Origin: Acidovorax sp. 106
GTDB taxonomy: Bacteria; Pseudomonadota; Gammaproteobacteria; Burkholderiales; Burkholderiaceae_C
Assembly: GCF_003663825.1 (NCBI RefSeq)
Contig: NZ_RCCC01000001.1
Location: 1,930,501 to 1,994,500 of the forward strand
Reading direction: 5' to 3'
DNA length: 64,000 nucleotides
Part shown: piece by piece, positions 54,153 through 62,215 of the stretch
Numbering within the stretch: the first letter of the stretch is position 1
Layout: each line of letters starts with the position of its first letter
The notes under the pieces: generated by a model
Told to the model about the DNA's origin: nothing
Seen by the model: only the letters and a program-made list of their open reading frames with translations
The model's database searches: none
Made by a program: the position numbers and the translations under genes

Positions 54153-55911
54153 GCGTGGCCGCGTCGCCCAGGCGCTGGCGCACGATGGCCAGGCGCATGT
54201 CGAACTCGGGCAGCACCCAGGTGCGCAGGGCGTGGGCCGGGTCTTGCCAGCGCGCGGTGGCGCTACCCCGTGTGGCGGTGATGCGGCCCCAGGCCCATTC
54301 CAGCAGCACCAGCGCGGTGGCGCGCAGGTAGTCGTCGGCCACCCAGTAGGGCAGCTCGGGCTGGTCAGCGTGCGCTGCCACTGCGGCCACCAGGTCGTGC
54401 GTGGTTTGCGCCAGGGCGTTGCGGCGGGGCGTGGCGGGCAGGGTGGCCAGCAGGGCCTGCATGCTCGCGCCGCCATCGGCCAGCACCTTGCGCACCAGCA
54501 GGTCGATGGCCTGGATTTCGTTCGTGCCCTCGTAGATCATGGCCACGCGGGCGTCGCGCACGATCTGCTCAATGCCCCATTCGCTCACGTAGCCGTGGCC
54601 ACCAAACACCTGCAGGCAGGCGCTGGCGCCGTGAAAGCCCTGGTCGGTAAAAGCGGCTTTGAGCACGGGCGTGACCAAGGCGCACCAGCGCTGGGCGGCG
54701 GCGCGCTCGTCGGCATTGGTGCTGTGCTTGGCCACATCGAGCTGCAAGGCGGTGTGGTAGGCCAGCACGCGGCCGCCGTCGATCCAGGCGCGCTGGGTTT
54801 GCAGCGTGCGGCGGATGGCGGGGTGGTCTTGAATGAGGCTGGTATCGCTCGCGCCGGGGGCGCGCATCTGGCGGCGCTCGGCCGCGTAGGCGCTGGCCTT
54901 TTGCCAGGCGGCTTCCAGCAGGCCAATGCCTTGCAGGCCCACGTGCAGGCGGGCGGCGTTCATCATCACGAACATCGCATTCAGCCCCTTGTTCGGTTCG
55001 CCCACCAGCCAGCCGGTAGCGTCGTCAAAGCGCATCACACAGGTGGAGCTGCCGTGCAGGCCCATTTTTTCTTCGATGCGCTCGCACACCACAGCATTCA
55101 GCGCCCCCACGCTCCCCACTGCGTGTGGTTCGCTGCCCCCCGAGGGGGCTGGCCTTGCTTGGGGCGGTCCGGCGCGGTGGCCGTCGCTATCGTCATTGCC
55201 ATGGGGAAGCACCTTGGGCACCAGGAACAGCGACAGGCCCTTGGGCCCCGCAGGAGCATCGGGCAAACGGGCCAGTACCAAGTGCACGATGTTGTCCGTC
55301 AGGTCGTGCTCACCGCCCGAGATAAAGATTTTGCTGCCGTTGACCCGCACGCTGCCATCGGGCTGGGGCACACCGCGTGTGCGCACCTGGCCCAGGTCGC
55401 TGCCCGCGTGGGCTTCGGTCAGGCACATGGTGGCCAGCCATTCGCCGGTGGCGACTTTCTCCAGGTATTGGGCCTTGAGTGCGTCGCTGGCATGGTGCTT
55501 GATGCATTCGTAGGCGCCGTGCAGCAGGCCGGGCGCCATGGTGAAGCCGTGGTTGGCTCCGGCCAGCCATTCGTACAGCACGCCTTCCAGCACGGCGGGC
55601 AGGCCCTGGCCGCCGTCTTCAGGGGCGCAGGCCAGCGCGGGCCAGCCGCCTTGCCAAAAGGCTTGGTACGCATCACGAAAGCCGGGCGGGGTGGTGACTG
55701 CGCCAGCGCTGAAGCGGCAGCCCACCTCGTCACCCACGCGCTGCAGCGGGGCGATGGCGGTGTCCACAAACTTGGCGGCTTCTTCCAGCACCTGCGCGGT
55801 CAGCTCGGCATCGGCCTCTGCAAACGGCGCCAGCGCCTGCCACTGCGCGGGCGCCTGCAGCACCTCGTTCAGCAGGAACTGGATATCAGCGAGGGACTGG
55901 CGTGCTTGCAT
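54124..55911 (-). CDS. Acyl-CoA dehydrogenase (DmdC-like long form) with in-frame repeat insertion
   Basis: This encodes 595 residues. It is an FAD enzyme of the 3-methylmercaptopropionyl-CoA-dehydrogenase-like branch: an N-terminal helix domain, flavin segment MCLTEAHAGSDLGQVRT (162-178), VNGSKIFISGGEHD, and catalytic Glu in MIYEGTNEIQ (E461). A C-terminal extension with LEWAWGRI is present. Residues about 239-270 (NDDSDGHRAGPPQ...AVGSVGA) interrupt the normal LVPKxLP...ERIEEKMGLHGSS path and are encoded by a G/C-rich repeat. The last residues (LQEKLASIA) come from another repeat. In this cluster it could introduce the side-chain double bond of a phenylpropanoyl-CoA. Confidence 0.92.
   Translation of the reverse strand: MQARQSLADIQFLLNEVLQAPAQWQALAPFAEADAELTAQVLEEAAKFVDTAIAPLQRVGDEVGCRFSAGAVTTPPGFRDAYQAFWQGGWPALACAPEDGGQGLPAVLEGVLYEWLAGANHGFTMAPGLLHGAYECIKHHASDALKAQYLEKVATGEWLATMCLTEAHAGSDLGQVRTRGVPQPDGSVRVNGSKIFISGGEHDLTDNIVHLVLARLPDAPAGPKGLSLFLVPKVLPHGNDDSDGHRAGPPQARPAPSGGSEPHAVGSVGALNAVVCERIEEKMGLHGSSTCVMRFDDATGWLVGEPNKGLNAMFVMMNAARLHVGLQGIGLLEAAWQKASAYAAERRQMRAPGASDTSLIQDHPAIRRTLQTQRAWIDGGRVLAYHTALQLDVAKHSTNADERAAAQRWCALVTPVLKAAFTDQGFHGASACLQVFGGHGYVSEWGIEQIVRDARVAMIYEGTNEIQAIDLLVRKVLADGGASMQALLATLPATPRRNALAQTTHDLVAAVAAHADQPELPYWVADDYLRATALVLLEWAWGRITATRGSATARWQDPAHALRTWVLPEFDMRLAIVRQRLGDAATLQEKLASIA
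55102..55197. repeat. G/C-rich repeat inside the acyl-CoA dehydrogenase gene
   Basis: CTGCCCCCCGAGGGGGCTGG then CTTGCTTGGGGCGGTCCGGC is the intergenic-repeat type (compare GGGGCGGCCC in copies at 17.5 and 21.4 kb). It is inserted in frame without a stop, adding roughly 30 residues. Confidence 0.75.
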
Positions 55912-55921
55912 GGTTTGCTCT

Positions 55922-55975
55922 TGATTTGATAGCTGCTTGCGCTTGATGGATAAGCGCTAGGGGCTGTTTTTGTTT
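55922..55975. repeat. Interspersed AGCGCT palindrome, copy 9
   Basis: TTGATTTGATAGCTGCTTGC, GCTTGATGGATAAGCGCTAG, then GGGCTGTTTTTGTTTG. It begins 11 bp upstream of the acyl-CoA dehydrogenase start, on the 5' side of that gene. Confidence 0.75.
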
Positions 55976-55988
55976 GAACTTACTTCAC

Positions 55989-56108
55989 CAAGCCGTTCGC
56001 CCTGAGCTTGCCGAAGGGCTGCACCTGCGACGCCTTGGCTTCGACCCGCTCAGCCCGAACGGACTGGGTGGCGTGCCCTGGCTTCGGCAAGCTCAGCCCG
56101 AACGGGTA
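55989..56108. repeat. CCGTTCG...GCTGAGC inverted-repeat element
   Basis: AGCCGTTCGCCCTGAGCTTG and CCGAAGG at the left, and CTTCGGCAAGCTCAGCCCGA followed by ACGG at the right, form opposed copies of a short palindrome widespread in betaproteobacteria. A third partial copy (GACCCGCTCAGCCCGAACGG) lies in the middle. Confidence 0.75.
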
Positions 56109-56221
56109 GGGGGTGGACCGCTGCAGGGAGTGCGCTGCGCCCTGCGTTGTGCCCCCAACCGCAAGCACTGGCGCGGCCCAGGCTAGCGCCACCGTGGAGC
56201 TGGCTTTGCCAGGCCACGGGT

Positions 56222-56268
56222 GGCGTCCCCCCTCAGGGGGGAAGGCGCGCCAGCGCCTCAGGGGGGAG
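56222..56268. repeat. G/C-rich interspersed repeat, copy D
   Basis: On the minus strand it reads CCCCCCTGAGGCGCTGGCGC, GCCTTCCCCCCTGAGGGGGG, ACGCC, matching the left halves of the 17.5- and 21.4-kb copies. It begins directly after the Bug-protein stop codon and can form CCCCCCT/AGGGGGG hairpins that may terminate or weaken transcription into the acyl-CoA dehydrogenase gene. Confidence 0.75.
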
Positions 56269-57258
56269 TCAAGACTCTGCCGTGAATCCGATCTTCTTGA
56301 TCAGCGGGCCCCAGGTGTCGTACTCGGCCTTTTGCCAGCGGGCCATTTCTTCAGGGGTGGAGCCTTGCGGAATCAGGCCGACGATGGCCAGGCTGTCGAT
56401 CACCGATTTTTCTTTCAGCGCTGCGTTGATGGCTGCATTGGCGGCGGCAATGATGGGCTTGGGCGTGGCGGCGGGGGCGTAGAAGCCGAACCACTCTTCG
56501 GTGGTCAGCTCAGGGAAGCCCTGTTCGGCAAACGTGGGCACATCGGGCACGTACATGGAGCGCTTGGGGCCCGAGGTGGCCAGGATGCGGATCTTGCCCG
56601 CCTTGTAGTTGGCAATGAAGTCGCCGTGCGGTGTGACCATGGCGGCGATTTGGCCGCCCACCACGTCCGTCACGCCGGGGATGGAGCCACGGTAGGGCAC
56701 GTGGCGCAGTTCCACCCCGCTGTTGATGCCCAGCAGCGCGCCCAAAAAGTGGGGCGTGGAGCCTGCGCCGGGCGAGCCGTAGCTGGCCTCCTTGGGGTTG
56801 GCCTTGGCCCAGGCCAGGAAGTCCTTCACCGTCTTCACGCTGGCGGGCACCAGGGGCCCCACGGCCAGGCCGTGGTGCATGATGGCGCCGATGGACACGG
56901 GGGCAAAGTCCTTGTCCGTGTAGTTCATCTTGCTGTAGATGTGCGGGTAGTTGGCAATGGCCGAGACCTGTGCCACGGCCAGCACGCTGCCGTCTGCCGG
57001 GGCGGCCTTCAGCGCCTCCAGCGCAATGCGCCCGCCCGCGCCGGGCTTGTTCTCTACCACCCCTGCGTTCTTGGCATACGCGGTGCCGAGGAACTTCTCG
57101 GCCACGCGGCGGGCCACGGTGTCGCCCGAGCTGCCGGCCGGAAAGCCGAACAGCACTTTGACCTGCTCGACCGGCTGGGCCGAAGCAGACAAGGGGTACA
57201 GCGCCCCGAGGGCGGCGGCAGAGCCAAAGGCTTGCACAAATTGGCGGCGTGTCGTCAT
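56269..57258 (-). CDS. Bug/TctC-family periplasmic substrate-binding protein
   Basis: This encodes 329 residues from ATG 57258 (MTTRRQFVQAFGSAAALGAL), a twin-arginine-like signal cleaved after ASAQ (about residue 28). Family markers are VKVLFGFPAGSSGDTVARRV, VENKPGAGGRIALEALKAAP, YGSPGAGSTPHFLGALLGI, and the C-terminal WQKAEYDTWGPLIKKIGF. Bug proteins bind carboxylates, including aromatic acids (TphC for terephthalate), and work with TctAB membrane partners, none of which is in the window. Its position suggests it captures the aromatic acid released by the esterases. It starts 69 bp after the SDR gene in the same direction. Confidence 0.92.
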   Translation of the reverse strand: MTTRRQFVQAFGSAAALGALYPLSASAQPVEQVKVLFGFPAGSSGDTVARRVAEKFLGTAYAKNAGVVENKPGAGGRIALEALKAAPADGSVLAVAQVSAIANYPHIYSKMNYTDKDFAPVSIGAIMHHGLAVGPLVPASVKTVKDFLAWAKANPKEASYGSPGAGSTPHFLGALLGINSGVELRHVPYRGSIPGVTDVVGGQIAAMVTPHGDFIANYKAGKIRILATSGPKRSMYVPDVPTFAEQGFPELTTEEWFGFYAPAATPKPIIAAANAAINAALKEKSVIDSLAIVGLIPQGSTPEEMARWQKAEYDTWGPLIKKIGFTAES

Positions 57259-57327
57259 GGTTGTCTCCTGTTGTGTGTCTTGGTGCAATGACGTGCGAAA
57301 AAATCGAAAAGGGGCGGCGGCTTGCGC

Positions 57328-58113
57328 TCAGCGTGGCGCCATGCGCAGGGCGCCGTCGAGGCGGATCACCTCGCCATTGAGGTGGCCGTTGGTCACGATA
57401 TGGCAGGCCAGCTCCGCAAACTCTTGGGGTTTGCCCAGGCGCGGCGGGAACGGGATGCTAGCAGCGAGGGACTGCTGCACGGCCTCGGGCAGCTCTTGCA
57501 TCAGCGGCGTGGCAAACAGGCCGGGGGCGACGGTGCACACGCGGATGGCGTGCTGCGCCAAGTCGCGTGCCATGGGCAGCGTCATGCCGGCCAGGCCCGC
57601 CTTGGAGGCGCTGTAGGCCTGCTGGCCCACCTGGCCATCAAAGGCTGCGACCGAGGCGGTGAACATCATCACGCCGCGCTCGCCGTTGTCCAGCACGGGC
57701 AGCTTGGCGCAGGCGGCGGCAAACAGGCGGCTCACGTTGTAGGTGCCGATCAGGTTGATCTGCACCACGCGCACAAAGTCTTCCAGCGGCGCGGCGCTGC
57801 CGTCGCGCTGCACCACGCGCTTGGCACTGCCGATGCCCGCCACGTTCATGAGGATGCGCGCCGGGCCGTGGGCTGCAGCGGCCTGCTCAATGGCTGCGGT
57901 GACGCTGGCGGGGTCGGTGATGTCGCAGGGGCAGGCCACGGCGCAGCCGTTGCCAAACTCTTCGTTGAGGGCTGCGGCCACCTTGGCGGCCAGTTCGGCA
58001 TTGCGGTCGAGCACGGCGACCTTGGCGCCCAGGCGGGCCAGCTCGCGCGCGGTGGCCTCGCCGAGGCCCGATGCGCCGCCGGTGACGAGGGCGGCTTGTC
58101 CTTGAATCTGCAT
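57328..58113 (-). CDS. Short-chain dehydrogenase, 3-hydroxyacyl-CoA dehydrogenase type 2-like
   Basis: This encodes 261 residues from ATG 58113 (MQIQGQAALVTGGAS); an ATG nine codons earlier overlaps the ligase stop region. The NAD-binding TGGASGLG (10-17) is followed by VLDRN and the NVAG motif. The catalytic tetrad lies around SVAAFDGQVGQQAYSASKAG, with Y-SAS-K. The C-terminal LGKPQEFAELACHIV and LNGEVIRLDGALRM are as in human HSD17B10-type enzymes. It probably oxidises the 3-hydroxyacyl-CoA formed by the crotonase. It lies 23 bp from the ligase gene; same operon. Confidence 0.9.
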   Translation of the reverse strand: MQIQGQAALVTGGASGLGEATARELARLGAKVAVLDRNAELAAKVAAALNEEFGNGCAVACPCDITDPASVTAAIEQAAAAHGPARILMNVAGIGSAKRVVQRDGSAAPLEDFVRVVQINLIGTYNVSRLFAAACAKLPVLDNGERGVMMFTASVAAFDGQVGQQAYSASKAGLAGMTLPMARDLAQHAIRVCTVAPGLFATPLMQELPEAVQQSLAASIPFPPRLGKPQEFAELACHIVTNGHLNGEVIRLDGALRMAPR

Positions 58114-58136
58114 GGAATGTGTCCTTGTCTTTGGTC

Positions 58137-60005
58137 TCAATGCTGGGGAACGAGGGTGAATGGCAGGCTGCCGTCATGCAGCGCATTCACCAGGTCGGCG
58201 CGGTGCTTGAGCACGGCGCGCTGGTTGATGGAGCCCTTGTCGGTGATCTCGCCCTTGTCCAGCGAGGGGGGCTCGGCCATCAGGTGGGCGCGTGCTACCC
58301 GGCTGGCGCTGCCGGTGGACTGCGCAGCCAGCTGGTTGATCACCTTCTGAAAGTGCTGTTGCACGGGCGCACTTTGCAGCACCTGCTGCAGCGGTGCGCT
58401 GTCGGGCAGGCCGCCCAGGGCGCGGATGCTCGGGGTAGGAATCAGCAGGGCGCCCACTTCCTTGAGGTTGATGCCGGTGATGACGGCGTCTTGCACATAG
58501 GGCGCGCAGGCGGCGATGAGCTTGGCGCGCATGGGGCCCACGCTCACGAACGTGCCAGTGCTGAGCTTGAAGTCTTCGGCAATGCGGCCGTCAAACTTCA
58601 GGCCCTTGTGCAGGTCGTTTTCGTCGATCCATTTCACAGCGTCGCCCGAGCAGTAAAAGCCCTCTTCGTCAAAGGCCTCGCGGGTGGCTTCGGCGTTGCG
58701 CCAGTAGCCTTGCGTGATGTTGGGGCCGCGGTAGCGCACCTCGATCTTGCCGTCGATGGGCACCAGCTTGAGTTCCAAGCCGGGGGTGGGCACGCCGATA
58801 TCGCCCGCCTGCACGTGGGGGCTGTTCACCGCCAGGCAAAAGGGGCAGCCTTCGGTCATGCCCAGGCCGGTGTTCATCACGATGCGCTCGCCCACCTCGC
58901 GCTCGGCGCTTTCAAACAGAGAGTCCCAGATGGGCTGCGACAGCGCGGCGGCGGCGAAGAAAAACATCTTCACGCGGCTGAGCAGGTTCTTGCGCAGCTG
59001 CTCGTCCGTCTTCATGGTGTGGGCAATCACCTCAAAGCCCGTGGGCACGTTGAAGTACACCGTGGGCGCAATCTCGCGCAGGTTGCGAATGGTCTCGGCC
59101 ATGCCGGCAGGCGTGGGGCGGCCTTCGTCCAGGTAGAGCGTGCCGCCGTTGTAAATGATGGTGCCGAAGTTGTGGTTGCCGCCAAACGTGTGGTTCCACG
59201 GCAGCCAGTCCACCAGCACCAGGTCTTCCTCGGCCAGCACGGGCATGGACTGGTTCATCTGCTGCAGGTTGGCGGCCCACATGCCGTGCGTGATGATCAC
59301 GGCCTTGGGCGCCTTGGTCGAGCCCGAGGTGAACATGAACTTGGCAATGGTGTCACCCGTGATGGCGGCGTGCACAGCATCCACGGCGGGTGTGGCTTCG
59401 GTGCCCAGCAGCGCGCTGAAGGGTGTGGTGCTTCGGCCTGGCAGCGTGCCCTCGATCAGCGCCACTTCCACATCGGCGCCCACGGTGGCCTCGATAGCGG
59501 CGGCAAAGCGGTCGCCGCTGCTGGCAAACACCAGGCCGGGCGTGAGCGTGTCGACCGCGTGGCGCAGCTTGTCGTAGTCCTTGCTGATGGTGGAGTAGGC
59601 GGGCGAGACGGTGCACTGCGGCACGCCCGCCACCAGGCAGCCCAGCGCCAGCAGGGCATGTTCCAGGTCGTTTTCGCTGAGCATGACCACGGGGCGGTCC
59701 GCACTCAGGTTGCGCGCCAGCAGCGCCTGGGCAATGCGGCGCGCGGACTGCCACGCCTCGCGGTAGCTGATGTGGTGCCACTCACCCAGGCTGCCGTCGC
59801 TGTTTTTCACGCGCTGCGCCATCCACGTGCGGTCGGGGCTGACTTGCGCCCAGTGCGCCAGGCGGTCGGTCAGCCGCGCGGGGTGGGGCTGCAGGTCCTG
59901 GGTGGCGCGCACATAGACCACGCCGTTGGCGCCGGCGCGGGTGGTGACCTCGGTCACGCCAAAGCGCAGCGGGCGAAAGCGGGGGGAGGGTGGGTTTGCC
60001 GTCAT
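58137..60005 (-). CDS. fcs: Feruloyl-CoA synthase-like AMP-forming CoA ligase
   Basis: This is a 622-residue ANL-superfamily ligase. Core motifs are FMFTSGSTKAPKAVIITHG (P-loop, near 230), the WLPWNHTFGGNHNFGTIIYN segment, NTGLGMTEGCPF (A5) and EGFYCSGDAVKWID (A7). The C-terminal hinge region is LKFDGRIAEDFKLSTGTFVS. The length, the WNHTFGG motif and the unusual C-terminal domain lacking a typical PTGKI-K motif (DKGSINQRAVL instead) fit the Fcs family that activates ferulate, caffeate and 4-coumarate. The gene order crotonase, ligase, SDR points to side-chain degradation. The exact substrate is inferred. Confidence 0.88.
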   Translation of the reverse strand: MTANPPSPRFRPLRFGVTEVTTRAGANGVVYVRATQDLQPHPARLTDRLAHWAQVSPDRTWMAQRVKNSDGSLGEWHHISYREAWQSARRIAQALLARNLSADRPVVMLSENDLEHALLALGCLVAGVPQCTVSPAYSTISKDYDKLRHAVDTLTPGLVFASSGDRFAAAIEATVGADVEVALIEGTLPGRSTTPFSALLGTEATPAVDAVHAAITGDTIAKFMFTSGSTKAPKAVIITHGMWAANLQQMNQSMPVLAEEDLVLVDWLPWNHTFGGNHNFGTIIYNGGTLYLDEGRPTPAGMAETIRNLREIAPTVYFNVPTGFEVIAHTMKTDEQLRKNLLSRVKMFFFAAAALSQPIWDSLFESAEREVGERIVMNTGLGMTEGCPFCLAVNSPHVQAGDIGVPTPGLELKLVPIDGKIEVRYRGPNITQGYWRNAEATREAFDEEGFYCSGDAVKWIDENDLHKGLKFDGRIAEDFKLSTGTFVSVGPMRAKLIAACAPYVQDAVITGINLKEVGALLIPTPSIRALGGLPDSAPLQQVLQSAPVQQHFQKVINQLAAQSTGSASRVARAHLMAEPPSLDKGEITDKGSINQRAVLKHRADLVNALHDGSLPFTLVPQH

Positions 60006-60049
60006 GGATGCTTGTCTCGGTGCAGTGGCTGGCGCTCAGTGAACGAGGC

Positions 60050-60838
60050 TCAGTCTTGTTTCTTGACCTTGGCGGCCTTGCCGTCCAGGAAGGCGCGCAC
60101 ACGGGCCTTGGCCTCGGGGGCACTTTGGGCAATGGCGGCCATCATGGCTTCGGCCATCAGGCCCTGGTCGGCGGGCTGCTCGGCAATGCGGGGCAGCGCG
60201 TGCATCAGCGCGTAGTTGGTCAGCGGTGCGTTTTCGGCAATGCGCTGGGCCAGCTCAAACGCCTTGTCAAACGCGGTGCCGGTGGGTACCAGGTACTGCG
60301 CAAAACCGACGCGTTCGCCGTCCACTGCGTTGTAGACACGGCCAGTCATCATCATGTCGGTCATGCGGGCGGTGCCGATCAGGCGCGGAATGCGCACCGC
60401 GCCGCCGCCGCCCACGAAGATGCCGCGTGAGCCTTCGGGCAGCGCGTAGAAGGTGGTCTCGTCCGCTACGCGAATGTGGCAGGCGCTGGCCAGCTCCAGC
60501 CCGCCACCCACCACGGCGCCATGCAGCGCTGCCACCACGGGCACGGGGCCAAACTGCACGCGTTCGAGCGCCGCATGCCACATGCGTGAGTGGTGCAGGC
60601 CCTGGCCGGCATCGCGCTCTTTGAGCTCAGACAAGTCCAGCCCCGAGCAGAAGTGATCGCCTTCGCCATCGATCACGGCGGCGCCCACCGTGGCGGGCAG
60701 GTTGTCCATCACGTCGCGCAGCGCCAGGATCAGGCCGTCGTTGAGCGCGTTGCGCTTGGCCGGGCGGGTGAGGCGGATGACCGCGATGTTCTCGCGCTCG
60801 CCGCAAATGTCCAGGGAAATATCGGTGGATGAGGTCAT
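60050..60838 (-). CDS. Enoyl-CoA hydratase/isomerase (crotonase) family protein
   Basis: This encodes 262 residues. The oxyanion-hole segment is GDHFCSGLDLSELK. Both catalytic glutamates are conserved, in GAVVGGGLELASACHI and FYALPEGSRGIFVGGGGAVR, so water addition to an enoyl-CoA is expected. It is the first gene of the minus-strand cluster, 44 bp before the ligase. With the SDR and thiolases it makes a beta-oxidation set. The alternative, a hydratase-lyase giving vanillin as in classical Ech, is less likely because SDR and thiolase genes accompany it. Confidence 0.9.
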   Translation of the reverse strand: MTSSTDISLDICGERENIAVIRLTRPAKRNALNDGLILALRDVMDNLPATVGAAVIDGEGDHFCSGLDLSELKERDAGQGLHHSRMWHAALERVQFGPVPVVAALHGAVVGGGLELASACHIRVADETTFYALPEGSRGIFVGGGGAVRIPRLIGTARMTDMMMTGRVYNAVDGERVGFAQYLVPTGTAFDKAFELAQRIAENAPLTNYALMHALPRIAEQPADQGLMAEAMMAAIAQSAPEAKARVRAFLDGKAAKVKKQD

Positions 60839-60868
60839 GGTGCTGATCTTTGAGATGGGTCAAATTAT

Positions 60869-60967
60869 GGTTATCAAAAATAACCAAAACAAGGCAGTGG
60901 GAGGCCTGTTTGCTAGGGGCTTTCCCTAGTCTTTGAGAGGCCCCATTTGATTATGATAAATAACTAA
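60869..60967. promoter_or_regulatory. Divergent promoter with two related TTAT-N5-ATAA operators
   Basis: Site 1 is GGTTAT (60869-60874), CAAAA, ATAACC (60880-60885). Site 2 is GATTAT (60949-60954), GATAA, ATAACT (60960-60965). Both are followed by AAA. Between them is CTAGGG-N5-CCCTAG (60913-60929). The 160-bp gap is distinctly A/T-rich and serves both the crotonase and thiolase promoters. MarR-family repressors of hydroxycinnamate genes bind palindromes of this kind; the regulator gene is not in the window. Confidence 0.6.
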
Positions 60968-60998
60968 ACGGCGGCACCTCTGTCGCCAAGAGACTGCC

Positions 60999-62213
60999 AT
61001 GAACGCCTTTATCCCCTACGGTATCTACTGGTCGTCCCCGTTCGCCAAATGGCAAGGGTCGCTCGCCAACCTCAATGCCCTGCCTTTGGCCGCCACCGTG
61101 GGCAAGCAGGCGCTGGCCGCACGCGGCTATGACCTGTCGGCGGTGGACCTGGCCATCCTCGGCATCACCAATCCGCAAAAGGGCAGTTTCTACGGGCTGC
61201 CCTGGGTCGCCGGCATGATGGGCATTGACCGCGTGGCCGGCCCCACCGTGCAGCAGGCCTGCGCCACCAGCGTGCGTGCGCTGCAAATGGCCGCGCAAGA
61301 GGTGGCCTGCGGCACCGCCACCAGCGCGCTGCTGGTGATGGCCGACCGCCAGTCCAACGGCCCTGTCGTGTATTACCCCGACTCCAGCGGCACAGGCGGC
61401 TACGGCATCACCGAACAATGGGTGCTCGACAACATGGGCCACGACCCGTATGCCAAGAACCCCATGCTGCAAACTGGCGAGAACGTGGCGGCGCGCTATC
61501 GGATAAGCACCGAAGAGCAGCACGCACTCAAGCTGCACCGCTACACGCAGTACCAGCAGGCGCTGGCCGATGACCGCGCTTTCCAAAAGCGCTACATGGC
61601 TGACGTGCCCGTCACCGACTCCAAGTTCCGCAAGCAGACCGGCACGCTCAGCACTGACGAAGGCATCTTCCCTACGACTGCCGAAGGGCTGGCCAAGCTC
61701 AAGCCCGTCAAAGAGGGCGGCACCGTCACCTTCGGCGGGCAGACGCATCCGGCCGATGGCAATGCGGGCGCTATCGTCACCACGCGCGAACGCGCCCGTG
61801 CTGTGTCCACCGATCCGGGCATAGAGGTCGAGATCCTGGGCTTTGGCATGTCGCGCGTGGAGGCGGGCTTCATGCCCATGGCGCCATCGCCTGCAGCGTT
61901 CAATGCCCTCAAAAACGCGGGCTTGTCCATTGGCGACGTGGCGGCCATCAAGACGCACAACCCCTTCGCCGTGAACGACATCGCCCTGGCGCGCGACACC
62001 GGCTTTGCCTGGGAGCGCATGAACAACTACGGCAGCTCCATCATCTGGGGCCACCCCCAGGCGCCTACCGGCATGCGCGCCATCATCGAACTGATTGAAG
62101 AACTGGCGTTGCGCGGCGGCGGCGTGGGGCTGTTCACCGGCTGCGCGGCGGGCGACACGGGCTATGCCACCGTGCTGCGTGTGACCGACAGCAAAACCAC
62201 TTCCAAGGCCTGA
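60999..62213 (+). CDS. Thiolase-family protein (SCP-x/acetyl-CoA acetyltransferase-like)
   Basis: This encodes 404 residues. The nucleophilic Cys lies in VQQACATSVRALQMAAQEVA (about 89), the His region is IIWGHPQAPTGMRAI, and the second Cys is GLFTGCAAGDTGYA. HNPFAVNDIALARDTG replaces the common NEAFA box. This divergence from classical thiolases suggests an unusual acyl group such as an aryl-beta-ketoacyl-CoA. It is the first gene of the plus-strand half of the cluster and ends 2 bp before the next thiolase gene starts. It has no mitochondrial-type features and is cytosolic. Confidence 0.88.
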   Translation: MNAFIPYGIYWSSPFAKWQGSLANLNALPLAATVGKQALAARGYDLSAVDLAILGITNPQKGSFYGLPWVAGMMGIDRVAGPTVQQACATSVRALQMAAQEVACGTATSALLVMADRQSNGPVVYYPDSSGTGGYGITEQWVLDNMGHDPYAKNPMLQTGENVAARYRISTEEQHALKLHRYTQYQQALADDRAFQKRYMADVPVTDSKFRKQTGTLSTDEGIFPTTAEGLAKLKPVKEGGTVTFGGQTHPADGNAGAIVTTRERARAVSTDPGIEVEILGFGMSRVEAGFMPMAPSPAAFNALKNAGLSIGDVAAIKTHNPFAVNDIALARDTGFAWERMNNYGSSIIWGHPQAPTGMRAIIELIEELALRGGGVGLFTGCAAGDTGYATVLRVTDSKTTSKA

Positions 62214-62215
62214 CC

